Part shown: one piece after another, positions 26,801 through 35,081 of the stretch
How the letters are laid out: each line of letters opens with the position of its first letter
How positions within the stretch are numbered: the first letter of the stretch is position 1
Source: F1-120-MAGs238 sp964484185
GTDB lineage: Bacteria > Planctomycetota > Phycisphaerae > Phycisphaerales > UBA1924
Reading direction: 5' to 3'
Assembly: GCA_964484185.1 (NCBI GenBank)
Contig: CAZAEQ010000008.1
Coordinates: 1 to 64,000, forward strand
Length of the DNA: 64,000 bases
Translations under genes and position numbers: made by a program
Notes under the pieces: model-generated
Databases searched by the model: none
What the model was told of the DNA's origin: nothing
The model's input: only the letters and a program-made list of their open reading frames with translations

Positions 26801-27270
26801 GCGGCCGCCTTCTTCGTCTCCTTCTTGGTCATCTCCTCGTATTTCTGACGGAGGACTTCCTGCAATTGCTTGTCCACCTCATCTGCCTCGGGAGCATTCA
26901 CCGCAACCAGCAACCGCTTGGCACTGTCCAAGGCACGATTGGTGTCATCAAGGCTGAAGGGTCCCTGGTGTGCCCAGCGATTTCGTATGTCCTGTAATTC
27001 ACCAATCAGTGATCGCTCCGCCTTGCCCAACTTGTATCGAAACACATACTGGTAGTGTCCCACCATGATGGACAGCAACGCCGCGGCGTCCCAATCTCCG
27101 GGTGCGGTGCCCGCCTTCACCGCGTGTGATTCTGTGCCAAAAGCGGTGCGGGCCTGCTCGACCCATGTGTCACCGTGCTTGGTCTTGAGTTCTCGCTCGA
27201 CGAACGGGAATAGACCCGATCGAAGTAGCTCTAATGCTCTGCCAACTCGATCTCTGTTGGAAACAGCCAT
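23890..27270 (-). CDS. DUF499 anti-phage-associated ATPase with N-terminal HEPN domain
   Basis: A 1126-aa protein, last gene of the defence operon. The N-terminal 120 residues form a Swt1-type HEPN domain with the RNase-like motif RNRWAH (R96-x4-H101). It is followed by the DUF499 ATPase: TNFGGGKTHSMLALYHL near residue 252 as Walker A, and IVLIDEWVAFVRQ as Walker B/sensor. A Gly/Ser/Thr-rich linker near residue 1000 precedes a C-terminal beta-rich domain. DUF499 proteins are labelled anti-phage-associated in defence islands together with DUF1156 methyltransferases, as here. It probably uses ATP to act on DNA or ribonucleoprotein targets, with the HEPN domain as a possible RNase arm. It starts 3 bp after the preceding gene's stop. 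Confidence 0.85.
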   Translation of the reverse strand: MAVSNRDRVGRALELLRSGLFPFVERELKTKHGDTWVEQARTAFGTESHAVKAGTAPGDWDAAALLSIMVGHYQYVFRYKLGKAERSLIGELQDIRNRWAHQGPFSLDDTNRALDSAKRLLVAVNAPEADEVDKQLQEVLRQKYEEMTKKETKKAAAVSVEGKFTTGLPCWRDVITPHADVAGGNYMMAEFAADLWQVYQDQFDTQHKAPAEYTNPVEFFRRTYLTEGLSDLLTLGIQRLSGQSVDPVVKLQTNFGGGKTHSMLALYHLFSGVNASSLAGVEPLLKKVGVSTLPKVSRAVLVGNKMSLTGFKKPDGTLIRTLWGELAWQLGHSVGKAKEAYELVRADDEQGVCPAALVTLLRKYSPCIVLIDEWVAFVRQSYGTPGLAAGSFDANMTFAQSLTEAFKAAPGAFLVASLPASDIEIGGEGGREALKRLENTFDRVQSTWRAATVDESFEIVRRRLFQPIEADRFGARDAVARAFADMYRQAGSEFPSECKESDYERRIQNSYPMHPELFDRLFQDWGTLERFQKTRGVLRLMAAVIHTLWERQDGNLLIMPATIPLDDPNVFGEARKVLDDPWVSVVEKDVDGENSTPRRLDGENATFGRVSAHRRVARTLFIGTAPHSGAQNRGIDDRRIKLGCVQPGETSATFGDALRRLSDQATHVYVDQSRYWLATQASVTRTAQDRVAQLERRIDEVHEEICRRLRDEANSRGEFARVHVCLPSSDLPDDQEARLVILGPEHSHSARVMNSPAMQTVKEMIEKRGTSPRLNRNSLVFLAPDKTRLAELESAVRHFLAWKSIKDEAETLNLDPFQSKQANSKTRENDETVGQRIPETFQWLLVPGQAAGADGRRDPHAPVEFTEVRLQGADRLAPRASKKLINDGGLATKLAGTLLRLELDRVPLWRGESVSVKQLVDDFAQYLYLPRLKSPQVLLDAVRDGVSRLMWQSEGFAYADYFDDKKKRFVGLKTVSIDSVVADGRSVVVRSDVASKQITSEAEQAATTGSQGGMGGTAVTSSSPGATGGLLGFGNSPAGGVVVPTGPQLPTRFYGVVEVDSTRLGRDAGRIATEVLAHLTGLKDANVTVTIEIQAEVPEGIEQPIVRAVTENCRVLKFKSQGFEQA

Positions 27271-27273
27271 AAC

Positions 27274-28035
27274 TTATGCTTCCTCTTTCTTGATTACTGC
27301 CCCCGCACCTGAATCGCGCGCTGCCGCAGGCATACCGAAACCTCTCAGTACAAGCTCCCTGATCGCCTCTACATTGACTCCGAGGGGAGCTAACACAACC
27401 CACGCCCGTGAAGCATGGGACAGCCAAGCCTCCAGGCCCTCATGATGACCGATCTTTACGTCTTCCAATCCTCGATCCACGATGCGCTCAATTTCTCGTC
27501 GCGGTACCTTGCAGGTCTTCAGCGCCTCCGTCGCACGATGAATGCGAGCTTCTCGCTCGTTAATGGCTCGCTTTACAACAGGCCCGAGGCCCTGCTCCTC
27601 CATCGCCTCTGCGCCGTGTTCCTTGAGAAGCTTGAGCACCGTCGATGTGGGAGCATTTACCGCCAAGTCGATGCGCTTGGGTGGTTCCGACATGAAGCGG
27701 GGCTTGAGTGTGACATCCCCGATCTTCATCGATGCTCCATCGGCTGTCAAGCTCATCGACGATGCGCCGGAGTTAACACCGGTCATGGCCAGTTTCAAGG
27801 CTGCCATCGGTACAAGCGCCGCACCCGGCCAGTGACCCACCGCTGGACCACATCGCTCTTGCCCATGACTTCGCAAGATAATGTGCCCATCGCGATACAA
27901 AATAACCACGAGTCTCGGTGCCGTCTCCGACTGCTTCGATTCCCTGAAAAACACCTTTGCCAACCCATTCATTGACTCGATGCTCACCGTGAGATGCCAG
28001 TTACTGGGGCTGCAATGTGTTGAATTCGGCTCCAT
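27274..28035 (-). CDS. Hypothetical protein between the DUF1156 and DUF499 genes
   Basis: A 253-aa protein I do not recognise. The first 110 residues alternate strands (KVFFRESK, RLVVILYRDGHIILRS, GAALVPMAALKLAMTG, SMSLTADGASMKIGDVTLKP) and recall one domain of a sliding-clamp fold. The second half is helical and charged, with AEAMEEQGLGPVVKRAINERE and EIERIVDRGLEDV. Fixed between the methyltransferase (6 bp away) and DUF499 (3 bp away), it is probably a core subunit; in related systems a small accessory protein such as DUF3780 occupies this place, but I cannot confirm that family. Good GGAAGGTGATG ribosome site. Confidence 0.6.
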   Translation of the reverse strand: MEPNSTHCSPSNWHLTVSIESMNGLAKVFFRESKQSETAPRLVVILYRDGHIILRSHGQERCGPAVGHWPGAALVPMAALKLAMTGVNSGASSMSLTADGASMKIGDVTLKPRFMSEPPKRIDLAVNAPTSTVLKLLKEHGAEAMEEQGLGPVVKRAINEREARIHRATEALKTCKVPRREIERIVDRGLEDVKIGHHEGLEAWLSHASRAWVVLAPLGVNVEAIRELVLRGFGMPAAARDSGAGAVIKKEEA

Positions 28036-28041
28036 TAGACA

Positions 28042-31000
28042 TCACCTTCCAAAAAGCGATGAATCTGGTGTAGCTGGCGCACGGTTCACTAGCTTCAATA
28101 TCTCGGGCCATGCGACAACCAGCGCGTTGTACGCGATCGCCTCGCTCGCCCACTTCTTTCGCTCGCACAAAACGTACAACCGGTACGCCAAGTCGCGCGC
28201 GACTTCCGTTGAACCCGCATAGGCCGCGTTGATCCGACGGTGTAAATCCGCCGCGGCCTGCTCGCCGCCGGTTTCCAGCGCCCAGCACAGGTACTGGCAT
28301 ACTTCCCAGTGCAGAATGTCATCATCCTCCGCCGGGTCCCACGTCTCGGGCTTACCGCCCATGAACTCGGTCCGCTTGAAAAGCCGCACTTTCCCGCTCT
28401 TGGAAACTACGACGCCGGTCTTCTCCAACCCGTTCACACCGACACCCATGGCGCGCGCAAGGACATCGGCCTCGCCGAAGGGGGCCTCCTTGTGGGCGTA
28501 CTGCTCGAACCACTTGATGCACCATCGTGTGTCGGCGTCGTATTCGCCCTCCTGCTCGGCGAGCACCTCGTCGAGGACCTGGTTGATGAGGGCCAGGGCG
28601 GTGCGGACGCCCATGCGGTCGCCGCTGGTCTCCAGCACCTTGGCGTAGCGGCTGAAGACGGCCATGCCGGGCCCGATGGCGGCCTGGGCGAGGTCCACGG
28701 GCGCGATGTTGCCGGATTGCAGGTCGCGGAGCGCGGCGGGGAGTTCGCGTTTGAGCGCGGTGACGAACTCGCGCCGCGAGGCCATCGGGGCCGCATCGCC
28801 ACGCGGGTGGCAGACGAGGACGATGGAACTGGCGAGGGCGTTGCTGCCAAGCGATCGCATTCGATTACCAAGCTCACTGCGTGATGGCCAAGTGCCAGTG
28901 ATCGAGAGGCCAGCACCAATGAGACCCTCCAACATTGTCTCCCAGCCTGTAGAGGCAGTAGATTCCTCGCGCCCGCCGTCCTCGTCAACTTCCCCTTCTT
29001 CGCTCTCGGCTTGTTTGAAGGCATAGAAGACAGTCAACGGGTAGTCGGGATGCTCGGACTCTCGCATTCGCTGGAACGCACGACCAAGTCCAGTCTCAAA
29101 GAATGACATCGCTTTATCGCGGCTACCGTCATGCCGGAATGGTGCTGCGATAAGTTCTTCCGATTTCGGGGTGAGCAGCGTTCGGAAGAGCACAGGATCG
29201 ACTGTGACCAAGCAGCGACGAAGCCACACATAAAAAAAGTCCGAGAGATCGGCGTAGCCGATGTTGTCGTAGTACGGTGGGTCTGTCGAGAACATCAATG
29301 GACGCGGGAGGCTCGCGGCCGGCCCCGAAGACGCCTCTGCTTGAACAACCAATCCCGGGCCTCCCGTGGCCAAGTCACCAAGAGTACGGGCCATCGTCGA
29401 AATCGTTGTCTGGTAGTCCCCCGCATAGCCGTTGAATGGATTCGACTCGGCGTGATCCCAGACCATCGAGAGCGTCTGCCGACCAAACGTGGCGATCGCC
29501 TGGTCCATGCTGGGCTTCCACCTAGTCAACACAGTCGTCGCGTCGGCAAGCTTGCTAACGGCCATCGCCAAGTAGATCGCCACAGCGTCCGCATAACGCT
29601 CAGCCCCGTCTGGGGCCTCAGAAACGCCGATTTCCGTCACCGCCGTGCCCTCGGAGGCTCCGTTCGTGCCCGCGGAAGGAGTTTTTGTGCCCGCGGAGGG
29701 AGCGTTCGTGCCCGCAAAAACAGTTTTTGTGCCAGCGGAGATCGTCTCCGTGCCCGCTGAAGGAGTTTTCGTGCCCGCGAAAACTCCCTTCGTGCCCGCG
29801 GAGATGATCTCCGTGCCCGTTATCCCGGCCTTCGAGACTCCTTCGGAGAGCGCAAGACCTGCGCTCCGGGCATCCGCCAGCACCCGCGCCCGAGCCTCCA
29901 TCACCAAGTCGCTGAACGTCGTCAGGGCGACCAGTTGGCGGTGGGTGAAGAGTTTGTAGTGCTTGTCCATCCCGTAGTTCTGCACGCTGAAGCCCAGCGC
30001 CTGCTCAGGGATTGGCGTGTCAGGGATGTTCTTCGGCAGTGCGACCTCGGCGGCCTTCTCGTGCTCGGCAGTGGGAGACAAGTACACTCGCCCGCGCGTC
30101 CCTTCGGCCACGATCGCAATCAGCCGGGAGCCCATGTTCCCCGCCTTCGCTTGCGCGCGGAGATACTCAAACTGCATCGGGGTGTTGCTCAGCAGGCACG
30201 TTCCGCCCTTGTGGCTGATCATCGTGCCCTTGCTTGGGTCGAAGTCTTTCGGCGTGCCCGCGTGCACCTCAAACTTGTACGACTTCCCATCCGGAGCGAT
30301 CACCGGCTCGACCCACGCCTTCTTCCCCTCTTTGGTCGAGAGCCAGAACGACCGCACCAGCGGCACGTGCGCCCCGCCCGCGGCCGGGTTCGGGCTCGGC
30401 ACCGTCCGCGCCCACAGCCACGCGATCACCGTCAACTCCTGCCCGATGTAGTCCTTCAGGTCCTTCCGGTCGCGGGCCATCGCCTCGGTGACCGTGATCT
30501 TCGGGTACAGGTGCCCGATCCGCTTCTGCGCCTCATCCCGCATCCACTGGCCGTAGTACCGCACGTCCTCAGCCAACCCCGCTGCGCCCTTCCAGGACTG
30601 CGTGCCGAGTTGACCCTGTGTTTCCTTCTTCTTTCCCTTGGTCACCGGAGCATTGGTGCCAGCTACGCCGCGTGACTCGGGGTTGATCGGCGGCATGTTC
30701 GCGAACTTGGGCGGGATCTCGATGAGCGCTTTGGTGATGAGCACAGGTACAGGATTTAGATCCGAACCAAACGCGCGCAGGCCGAGGCGTTGAGCTTCAA
30801 GAGGGATGGAACCGCCGCCGCAGAACGGGTCGAGAACGGGAGGAGCGAACTCAGCCAGGAAACTGTTGACCGCATCAGGCTTGCCCTGCCGCAGAACCAT
30901 TTGATACGCCGTCGTGCCGCCATCTCGCGATCCCATCTGCGGAACTGCGCCCTCAGGATGCAGTTCGCCCTTGTCCTTGCCGAAGATGATCAGGGCCTTG

Positions 31001-31380
31001 TCGAGTTCACCGAGTTCAATCCGGCGGGATGCAACACAGCGCGCAATCTCCGCTCTTGCGGCATCGATCACCTTGGGGTTATTGGAGTTCTCCCACTTGA
31101 CCAACTCTTCGATGAGATTGAAGAGTTCCGCACGCTTCTTCCCCGCACGGTCTTCATCGACAGTGCCATCGGGTTTGCGAAACTGTGGATCGCTGGATGG
31201 GTCGTCAACCAGACTCGAAAACAGAACCGCCCGGCACGCAGCCAGCGGCCGCCGCGCCCACCAAAGGTGAAGAGTGGAGGGGTGCCCATGCCGAATGGAC
31301 TTTTCACGCGCGGATTCGCGATTGATCGCTTCCAGGGGGAGAGCGACTTCGATCATCTTCTTGCGGGGAGGGAGTGTCAT
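28042..31380 (-). CDS. DUF1156 adenine-specific DNA methyltransferase
   Basis: A 1112-aa protein. Residues 1-70 form the DUF1156 domain (MIEVALPLEAINRESAREKS ... STLHLWWARRPLAACRA). The SAM-binding motif is LDPFCGGGSIPLEAQRLG at residues 183-200, and the catalytic motif is DPPYYDNIGYADLSDFFY near residue 698, i.e. FGGSI before DPPY in the order of an N6-adenine enzyme. Between them lies an inserted low-complexity stretch (residues about 516-580) of S/F-A-G-T repeats, annotated separately. The C-terminal 300 residues are helical and include EEYANTAIRHWCY-like character typical of the family. It would mark host DNA as self in a restriction-like defence. It overlaps the upstream gene by 4 nt (ATGA). 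Confidence 0.87.
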   Translation of the reverse strand: MTLPPRKKMIEVALPLEAINRESAREKSIRHGHPSTLHLWWARRPLAACRAVLFSSLVDDPSSDPQFRKPDGTVDEDRAGKKRAELFNLIEELVKWENSNNPKVIDAARAEIARCVASRRIELGELDKALIIFGKDKGELHPEGAVPQMGSRDGGTTAYQMVLRQGKPDAVNSFLAEFAPPVLDPFCGGGSIPLEAQRLGLRAFGSDLNPVPVLITKALIEIPPKFANMPPINPESRGVAGTNAPVTKGKKKETQGQLGTQSWKGAAGLAEDVRYYGQWMRDEAQKRIGHLYPKITVTEAMARDRKDLKDYIGQELTVIAWLWARTVPSPNPAAGGAHVPLVRSFWLSTKEGKKAWVEPVIAPDGKSYKFEVHAGTPKDFDPSKGTMISHKGGTCLLSNTPMQFEYLRAQAKAGNMGSRLIAIVAEGTRGRVYLSPTAEHEKAAEVALPKNIPDTPIPEQALGFSVQNYGMDKHYKLFTHRQLVALTTFSDLVMEARARVLADARSAGLALSEGVSKAGITGTEIISAGTKGVFAGTKTPSAGTETISAGTKTVFAGTNAPSAGTKTPSAGTNGASEGTAVTEIGVSEAPDGAERYADAVAIYLAMAVSKLADATTVLTRWKPSMDQAIATFGRQTLSMVWDHAESNPFNGYAGDYQTTISTMARTLGDLATGGPGLVVQAEASSGPAASLPRPLMFSTDPPYYDNIGYADLSDFFYVWLRRCLVTVDPVLFRTLLTPKSEELIAAPFRHDGSRDKAMSFFETGLGRAFQRMRESEHPDYPLTVFYAFKQAESEEGEVDEDGGREESTASTGWETMLEGLIGAGLSITGTWPSRSELGNRMRSLGSNALASSIVLVCHPRGDAAPMASRREFVTALKRELPAALRDLQSGNIAPVDLAQAAIGPGMAVFSRYAKVLETSGDRMGVRTALALINQVLDEVLAEQEGEYDADTRWCIKWFEQYAHKEAPFGEADVLARAMGVGVNGLEKTGVVVSKSGKVRLFKRTEFMGGKPETWDPAEDDDILHWEVCQYLCWALETGGEQAAADLHRRINAAYAGSTEVARDLAYRLYVLCERKKWASEAIAYNALVVAWPEILKLVNRAPATPDSSLFGR
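29640..29835 (-). repeat. Degenerate AGT-rich tandem repeat inside the methyltransferase gene
   Basis: About twelve degenerate 15- to 18-bp units, each encoding A-G-T followed by two variable residues and S or F (for example SAGTKTPSAGT). On the plus strand the unit core is CGTGCCCGC. The array encodes a flexible Ala/Gly/Thr linker between the SAM-binding and DPPY halves of the enzyme. Such arrays change length easily by slippage; units of 15 or 30 bp would keep the frame. Confidence 0.75.
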
Positions 31381-31871
31381 GATGGGCGGCTGGACCTCTT
31401 GAGACGGTCAGTGATGGAATCTAACAGGGACCACAGAGTATCAGCGTCCTCGTCAGGGACGGAGCGGATCCAGGATTCAACAAGCTCGACCGTGAGGTCC
31501 TCTGCCTCGGGCGGACGTGGAAGCGGCCTCATGACCCAGCCCGACGAAAAGCTGAACGCCAGCCGCTCAGGATTGACCGCAATCGGCCGCGGCAGGAGCG
31601 AGAGCAAATGGGAAACGGTCGGATGACCCAACCCCGAACGATCAATATCCCAGACGATGGCGAGCTCATTCCACTGCGGCTGGTCGATGGTCCCGGCGTC
31701 CGCATCAAACTCTGAAAGCCATCCTCGCTCTTCCCACACCCGGACATCTTCTTCAGAGATACCAAGCCCGCGCAGCGCCCCGCCCCGCGGAAGCGGAAAA
31801 AGCGTCGGCTGCGGATCTGGCGTTACCTGATCCCAGCCATCTGGCAAGATCCGCCCCGTATCTGCTCCCAT
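31377..31871 (-). CDS. Hypothetical protein with a possible winged-helix/MerR-like motif
   Basis: A 164-aa protein upstream of, and overlapping by 4 nt, the methyltransferase gene. Residues 36-55 (LGISEEDVRVWEERGWLSEF) have the spacing of a MerR-type helix-turn-helix. The rest is acidic, with WNELAIVWDIDRSGL, and ends in a helical, basic tail. I do not recognise the family. Coupled translation with the methyltransferase suggests a partner or regulator of it. The ATG at 31871 has AAGGGAG upstream. A 62-bp gap separates it from the CBS-HEPN gene. Confidence 0.6.
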   Translation of the reverse strand: MGADTGRILPDGWDQVTPDPQPTLFPLPRGGALRGLGISEEDVRVWEERGWLSEFDADAGTIDQPQWNELAIVWDIDRSGLGHPTVSHLLSLLPRPIAVNPERLAFSFSSGWVMRPLPRPPEAEDLTVELVESWIRSVPDEDADTLWSLLDSITDRLKRSSRPS

Positions 31872-31933
31872 ACCTCGACTCCCTTGCTTAATCGCTCCAG
31901 TTGCGATTCATTTGCGACAGCTCGAAAACATCC

Positions 31934-32740
31934 TCAGCGATCCGGGTGCATCTCCGCAGTGAACTTCGCGATCAGTTCGTCGATCCTTTGCATTCTTTCC
32001 AGGAACTTCAGGATTCCGGGCTCGGCATCATTTCCGTCGCGAGCGTGCATTAGTTGATTTCTTAGATCAGAGATGCCGCCCAGATCGTTTGCTTCGGCCC
32101 CGCGTTTTAACGTACGGCGGAGGATCTCCACTTTGTCCGAGAAAGACGTACTCTCAAGGGCATCCAGGAGCTCGTTGCGCTCGCGGGCCCGATCGATCAC
32201 CTGCCGAAGTTTGTGGCGGCGCTCCTCATTGAACGCGTCCATCCACGAATCGTCAGGGACGTGCAGCGCGATGATCTGATGCATGAGCCGCTCGAGATGA
32301 ACGACTCGGCAAATCGCGAGCAATCGCACAGGGAGTTTCCATAGGTCGCTTCGGGTGACGATGGCATCAATTTCTGTCCCGTCCAGCACAAGCCAGAAAT
32401 GCTGGTTGGTTGACCGCATCTGGTGAATCAGACTTGACAGTGGCTCCGTCGCCGCCACCATGGGGACCAGATGCAATGGCCGCATAATGGCCTCGGCACA
32501 ATGTGCACCGATCTCGGGTGGCACATCCGACATATAGACCATTCCGATGATCCGACCGTTCTTCCTCACCGGAGCACAGTCGAATCCATCACTCTTGTGC
32601 TGCGCGAAGAAGGTCGCAACATCCTCCTCTGGTCCGACGGTCTGGAGTGGCGAAGACATGATGCAGCGAACAAGCAGCCCTTGCTCGAGCGCGTTCAGCG
32701 TGCGGTCAAACTCGCCGGTCAAGAGCGTGGTTGTTGTCAT
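31934..32740 (-). CDS. CBS-domain protein with C-terminal HEPN-like RNase motif
   Basis: A 268-aa protein. Residues 20-140 contain a tandem CBS pair: IMSSPLQTVGPEEDVATFF, CAPVRKNGRIIGMVYMSDV, then LVPMVAATEPLSSLIHQM and FWLVLDGTEIDAIVTRSDL. CBS pairs bind adenine nucleotides. The helical C-terminus contains LRNQLMHARD, in which R227-x4-H232 is the catalytic signature of HEPN RNases. A nucleotide sensor fused to a candidate RNase is the layout of an abortive-infection effector. I use the ATG at 32740, 10 bp after the dynamin-like gene's stop with GAGG upstream; the longer frame to 32911 overlaps that gene and its extra 57 residues look non-coding. CBS function is seen by pattern; RNase activity is inferred. 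Confidence 0.72.
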   Translation of the reverse strand: MTTTTLLTGEFDRTLNALEQGLLVRCIMSSPLQTVGPEEDVATFFAQHKSDGFDCAPVRKNGRIIGMVYMSDVPPEIGAHCAEAIMRPLHLVPMVAATEPLSSLIHQMRSTNQHFWLVLDGTEIDAIVTRSDLWKLPVRLLAICRVVHLERLMHQIIALHVPDDSWMDAFNEERRHKLRQVIDRARERNELLDALESTSFSDKVEILRRTLKRGAEANDLGGISDLRNQLMHARDGNDAEPGILKFLERMQRIDELIAKFTAEMHPDR

Positions 32741-32750
32741 CTCAGTTGCC

Positions 32751-35081
32751 TCAACAAAGTGGGTTCTCGGTGCTCGGATCAAGGGTTGGAGACGTGTACG
32801 CAGCCTCCAGCAGAAGCAGTACCTCAGCCATGCCCCTGGCGCTTGCCGACAACTCTTCTGGCGTGCGTCGCAAGAGGACAACTTCGAGGTTGTTCGCCTC
32901 GGTCCTCGCATAACGGTTCACACTTGAATGAGCGGTCCGCACTTGACTCCTCAAGATGCCGTTCACTTCGGCGACCCTCTCATCCAGATCGCGTGCGAGT
33001 GCCGGAAGTAGCTGCGGTGCGACCTGCTCCAGGTGCTTCTTTATTGTGTCCACCATTCGCTGTTTCATTCCCTTTCCACTCTCGCTCGCGGCGGCGGAAA
33101 ACGCTGGACGAAGACGATCTCGCAGATTTACCACAAGGTCTCGCTGAAAACTCATCCTCGCCACCTGAAGGCGTTCAACGATCCCCGCACAAATGACTTC
33201 GAGCTCAAAATCGAGCGGCCGCATCGGCTCCTTGAGCCGGCCGACTTCCGGGACCTGGTCACCTACCGCTTCTTCCAACATACGGACCAGGAGCACGCAA
33301 TATTCTGCGAGCAGATCAGAGCTCCGCAATGTCACGCCGTCCAGGAACCGCTTTGCCTCTGTCTCAAAGAGCTCGGCCCAACGGAAGACGATTCGCTGCG
33401 CGACGACTCCCGCAATCTCAGCGGGTAGATCCCAGTGTTGCGTGGAGCCGTTGAACACCCCGTCCCGCTTCACGATCGCTCGAAGGGTTGACCAGTGAAT
33501 TCCCTTGAGACGTTCCGGAATGTGTGAGCGAATCTCGGAGCCAGCAGCAGTAACTCCAGCCTGAATCGCCAATCTTATTTTCTGCGCTTGCGCTTCGATT
33601 TCTTGGTCGGCGCGGGCTTGATGGGCTTCGAGCCGCCCTTCAAGAAAGGTCATGGCCTTCTGTTTCAGCCTATTCACCCCTCCTTTCTCACCGGATCGCA
33701 GGTTTGAAAATTTATCTATGATCTCCTTCCGGTGAGTGAGTCTCGCCCGAATTGAAGCGATGAGTCCGCGCGTCTCACGTTCAACCTGTGCGTGATGGGA
33801 TGCTTGTTCTCGCCGCACAAAGTCAAGCGTGATCCATTCGCCTAACTCCGGAATGCCTGTCTGTTCGTTTGTCTCGAAGGCAGCCGCACCTCGAGCCTTG
33901 ACGATCCCCTGCCAATGAAGTGACTCGGTCGATGAAACAGAAAAGAAAGGCACCTTTTGCAATACCGCCCGACCACGCTCAACGGTCTCAGCGTTTACAT
34001 GCCCTTCAGCTTGGACAACAGTCTCATTCCACGCCTTTGCGAGGGCAGCTTGCACATCAGTCAACACGCGCTTTCGATGATGAGTTAGTATTTCATCGAG
34101 GGATACATCCTCGGAGAGCTTGTTGGCGTGGATGAGCCCCTGACCGTCATACTGATCCGCATGCGTTGCAACTACCACAAGCGAGGTCAGGCGACCTTCC
34201 ATTTCGAGCCTTGTAAGGAGTCGTTGCCCGATCAAGAACCGCATGATTGTCGCCGTCATTGCCCGCTTTGCGCTCAGTACCAGCCAGACCAATGTGGCCT
34301 TCTGAATCGCGTCTTCAGCAACCTGACTCCTGATCGGGTCCGGGTCGTTTAGGCCGGGGACGTCCACGAATCGAACTCCTGATTCAAGCAGCGGAAACGG
34401 GCCCCTAATCATCACCCTTCGCACCAACGGCCACAGCGAGTGACGTGCACTCAGACACTCGCGACACTTTTGCCTCAGCGCTGCTTCTTCGCCGGCGGGG
34501 AATACCCACGTCCGACGAGTCCCCGCGTCCAAGCACTCCCTGACCTCTGGAAGCAGACACTCGATCTCTCGCCCCCCCTCGGAAGATACAAGGAGGTCGC
34601 GAATGTCCTTCCCTGTGACAGAAGTCGCGAGCGACAGATCCGACTCGTCATTTCCCAACCCGGCGTGATGCTCATCTGCTTTGGCGGCATCACGCAATCG
34701 CCCGCACACCGCGATGAATTTCGCATAGAAACTCTCACGCGATTCCAGATCAACAACCAAATGAAAATTAGGTCCGCCCGCAACAAGTTCGGTCACAACT
34801 GCCGTGACTGCGCTCCCTGCGTCATGTGGAAGCAGATCCATGCCTACCAGTGCGTTGAGCAGGCTGCTCTTTCCGGCACCACTCTCGCCGAGCAGTGCCA
34901 CAGTACTAGATGGCTGTGAATGTTCCCTTTTCTCGAGGTTCCGAAGTTGATCCATCCACCGCGCAAACTCGATCTGATCATCATTGCTTGAAAGCTCGGC
35001 ACTAATCCGTTCAAGTCCCTTGCGAATTGTCGCGGAAGGGAACATTGGAATTTTTGGATCTGGTTCCACAAATTGGCTCAT
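32751..35081 (-). CDS. Dynamin-like GTPase
   Basis: A 776-aa large GTPase. G1 is GESGAGKSS (residues 65-73), G3 is DVPGLND near residue 243, and G4 is read as THAD in VVVATHADQ, a variant of TKxD. The long helical remainder (residues 420-776) has coiled-coil character suited to dynamin- or GBP-type stalks. Bacterial dynamin-like proteins remodel membranes, and several take part in phage defence by altering membrane integrity after infection. No transmembrane helix is present. It starts on a 4-nt overlap with the degenerate helicase-tail gene and is followed 10 bp later by the CBS-HEPN gene, forming a tight effector block in the middle of the operon. Confidence 0.82.
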   Translation of the reverse strand: MSQFVEPDPKIPMFPSATIRKGLERISAELSSNDDQIEFARWMDQLRNLEKREHSQPSSTVALLGESGAGKSSLLNALVGMDLLPHDAGSAVTAVVTELVAGGPNFHLVVDLESRESFYAKFIAVCGRLRDAAKADEHHAGLGNDESDLSLATSVTGKDIRDLLVSSEGGREIECLLPEVRECLDAGTRRTWVFPAGEEAALRQKCRECLSARHSLWPLVRRVMIRGPFPLLESGVRFVDVPGLNDPDPIRSQVAEDAIQKATLVWLVLSAKRAMTATIMRFLIGQRLLTRLEMEGRLTSLVVVATHADQYDGQGLIHANKLSEDVSLDEILTHHRKRVLTDVQAALAKAWNETVVQAEGHVNAETVERGRAVLQKVPFFSVSSTESLHWQGIVKARGAAAFETNEQTGIPELGEWITLDFVRREQASHHAQVERETRGLIASIRARLTHRKEIIDKFSNLRSGEKGGVNRLKQKAMTFLEGRLEAHQARADQEIEAQAQKIRLAIQAGVTAAGSEIRSHIPERLKGIHWSTLRAIVKRDGVFNGSTQHWDLPAEIAGVVAQRIVFRWAELFETEAKRFLDGVTLRSSDLLAEYCVLLVRMLEEAVGDQVPEVGRLKEPMRPLDFELEVICAGIVERLQVARMSFQRDLVVNLRDRLRPAFSAAASESGKGMKQRMVDTIKKHLEQVAPQLLPALARDLDERVAEVNGILRSQVRTAHSSVNRYARTEANNLEVVLLRRTPEELSASARGMAEVLLLLEAAYTSPTLDPSTENPLC

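Noticed and set aside
29131..30675. Plus-strand open frames of 209 and 246 codons inside the methyltransferase gene
   Set aside because: Antisense to strongly conserved DUF1156 methyltransferase sequence; composition is Arg/His/Pro-rich as expected of shadows.
31934..32911. Start of the CBS-HEPN gene at 32911
   Set aside because: It would overlap the GTPase gene by 160 bp, and the extra 57 residues are basic and non-homologous to CBS proteins; the ATG at 32740 fits the operon spacing.
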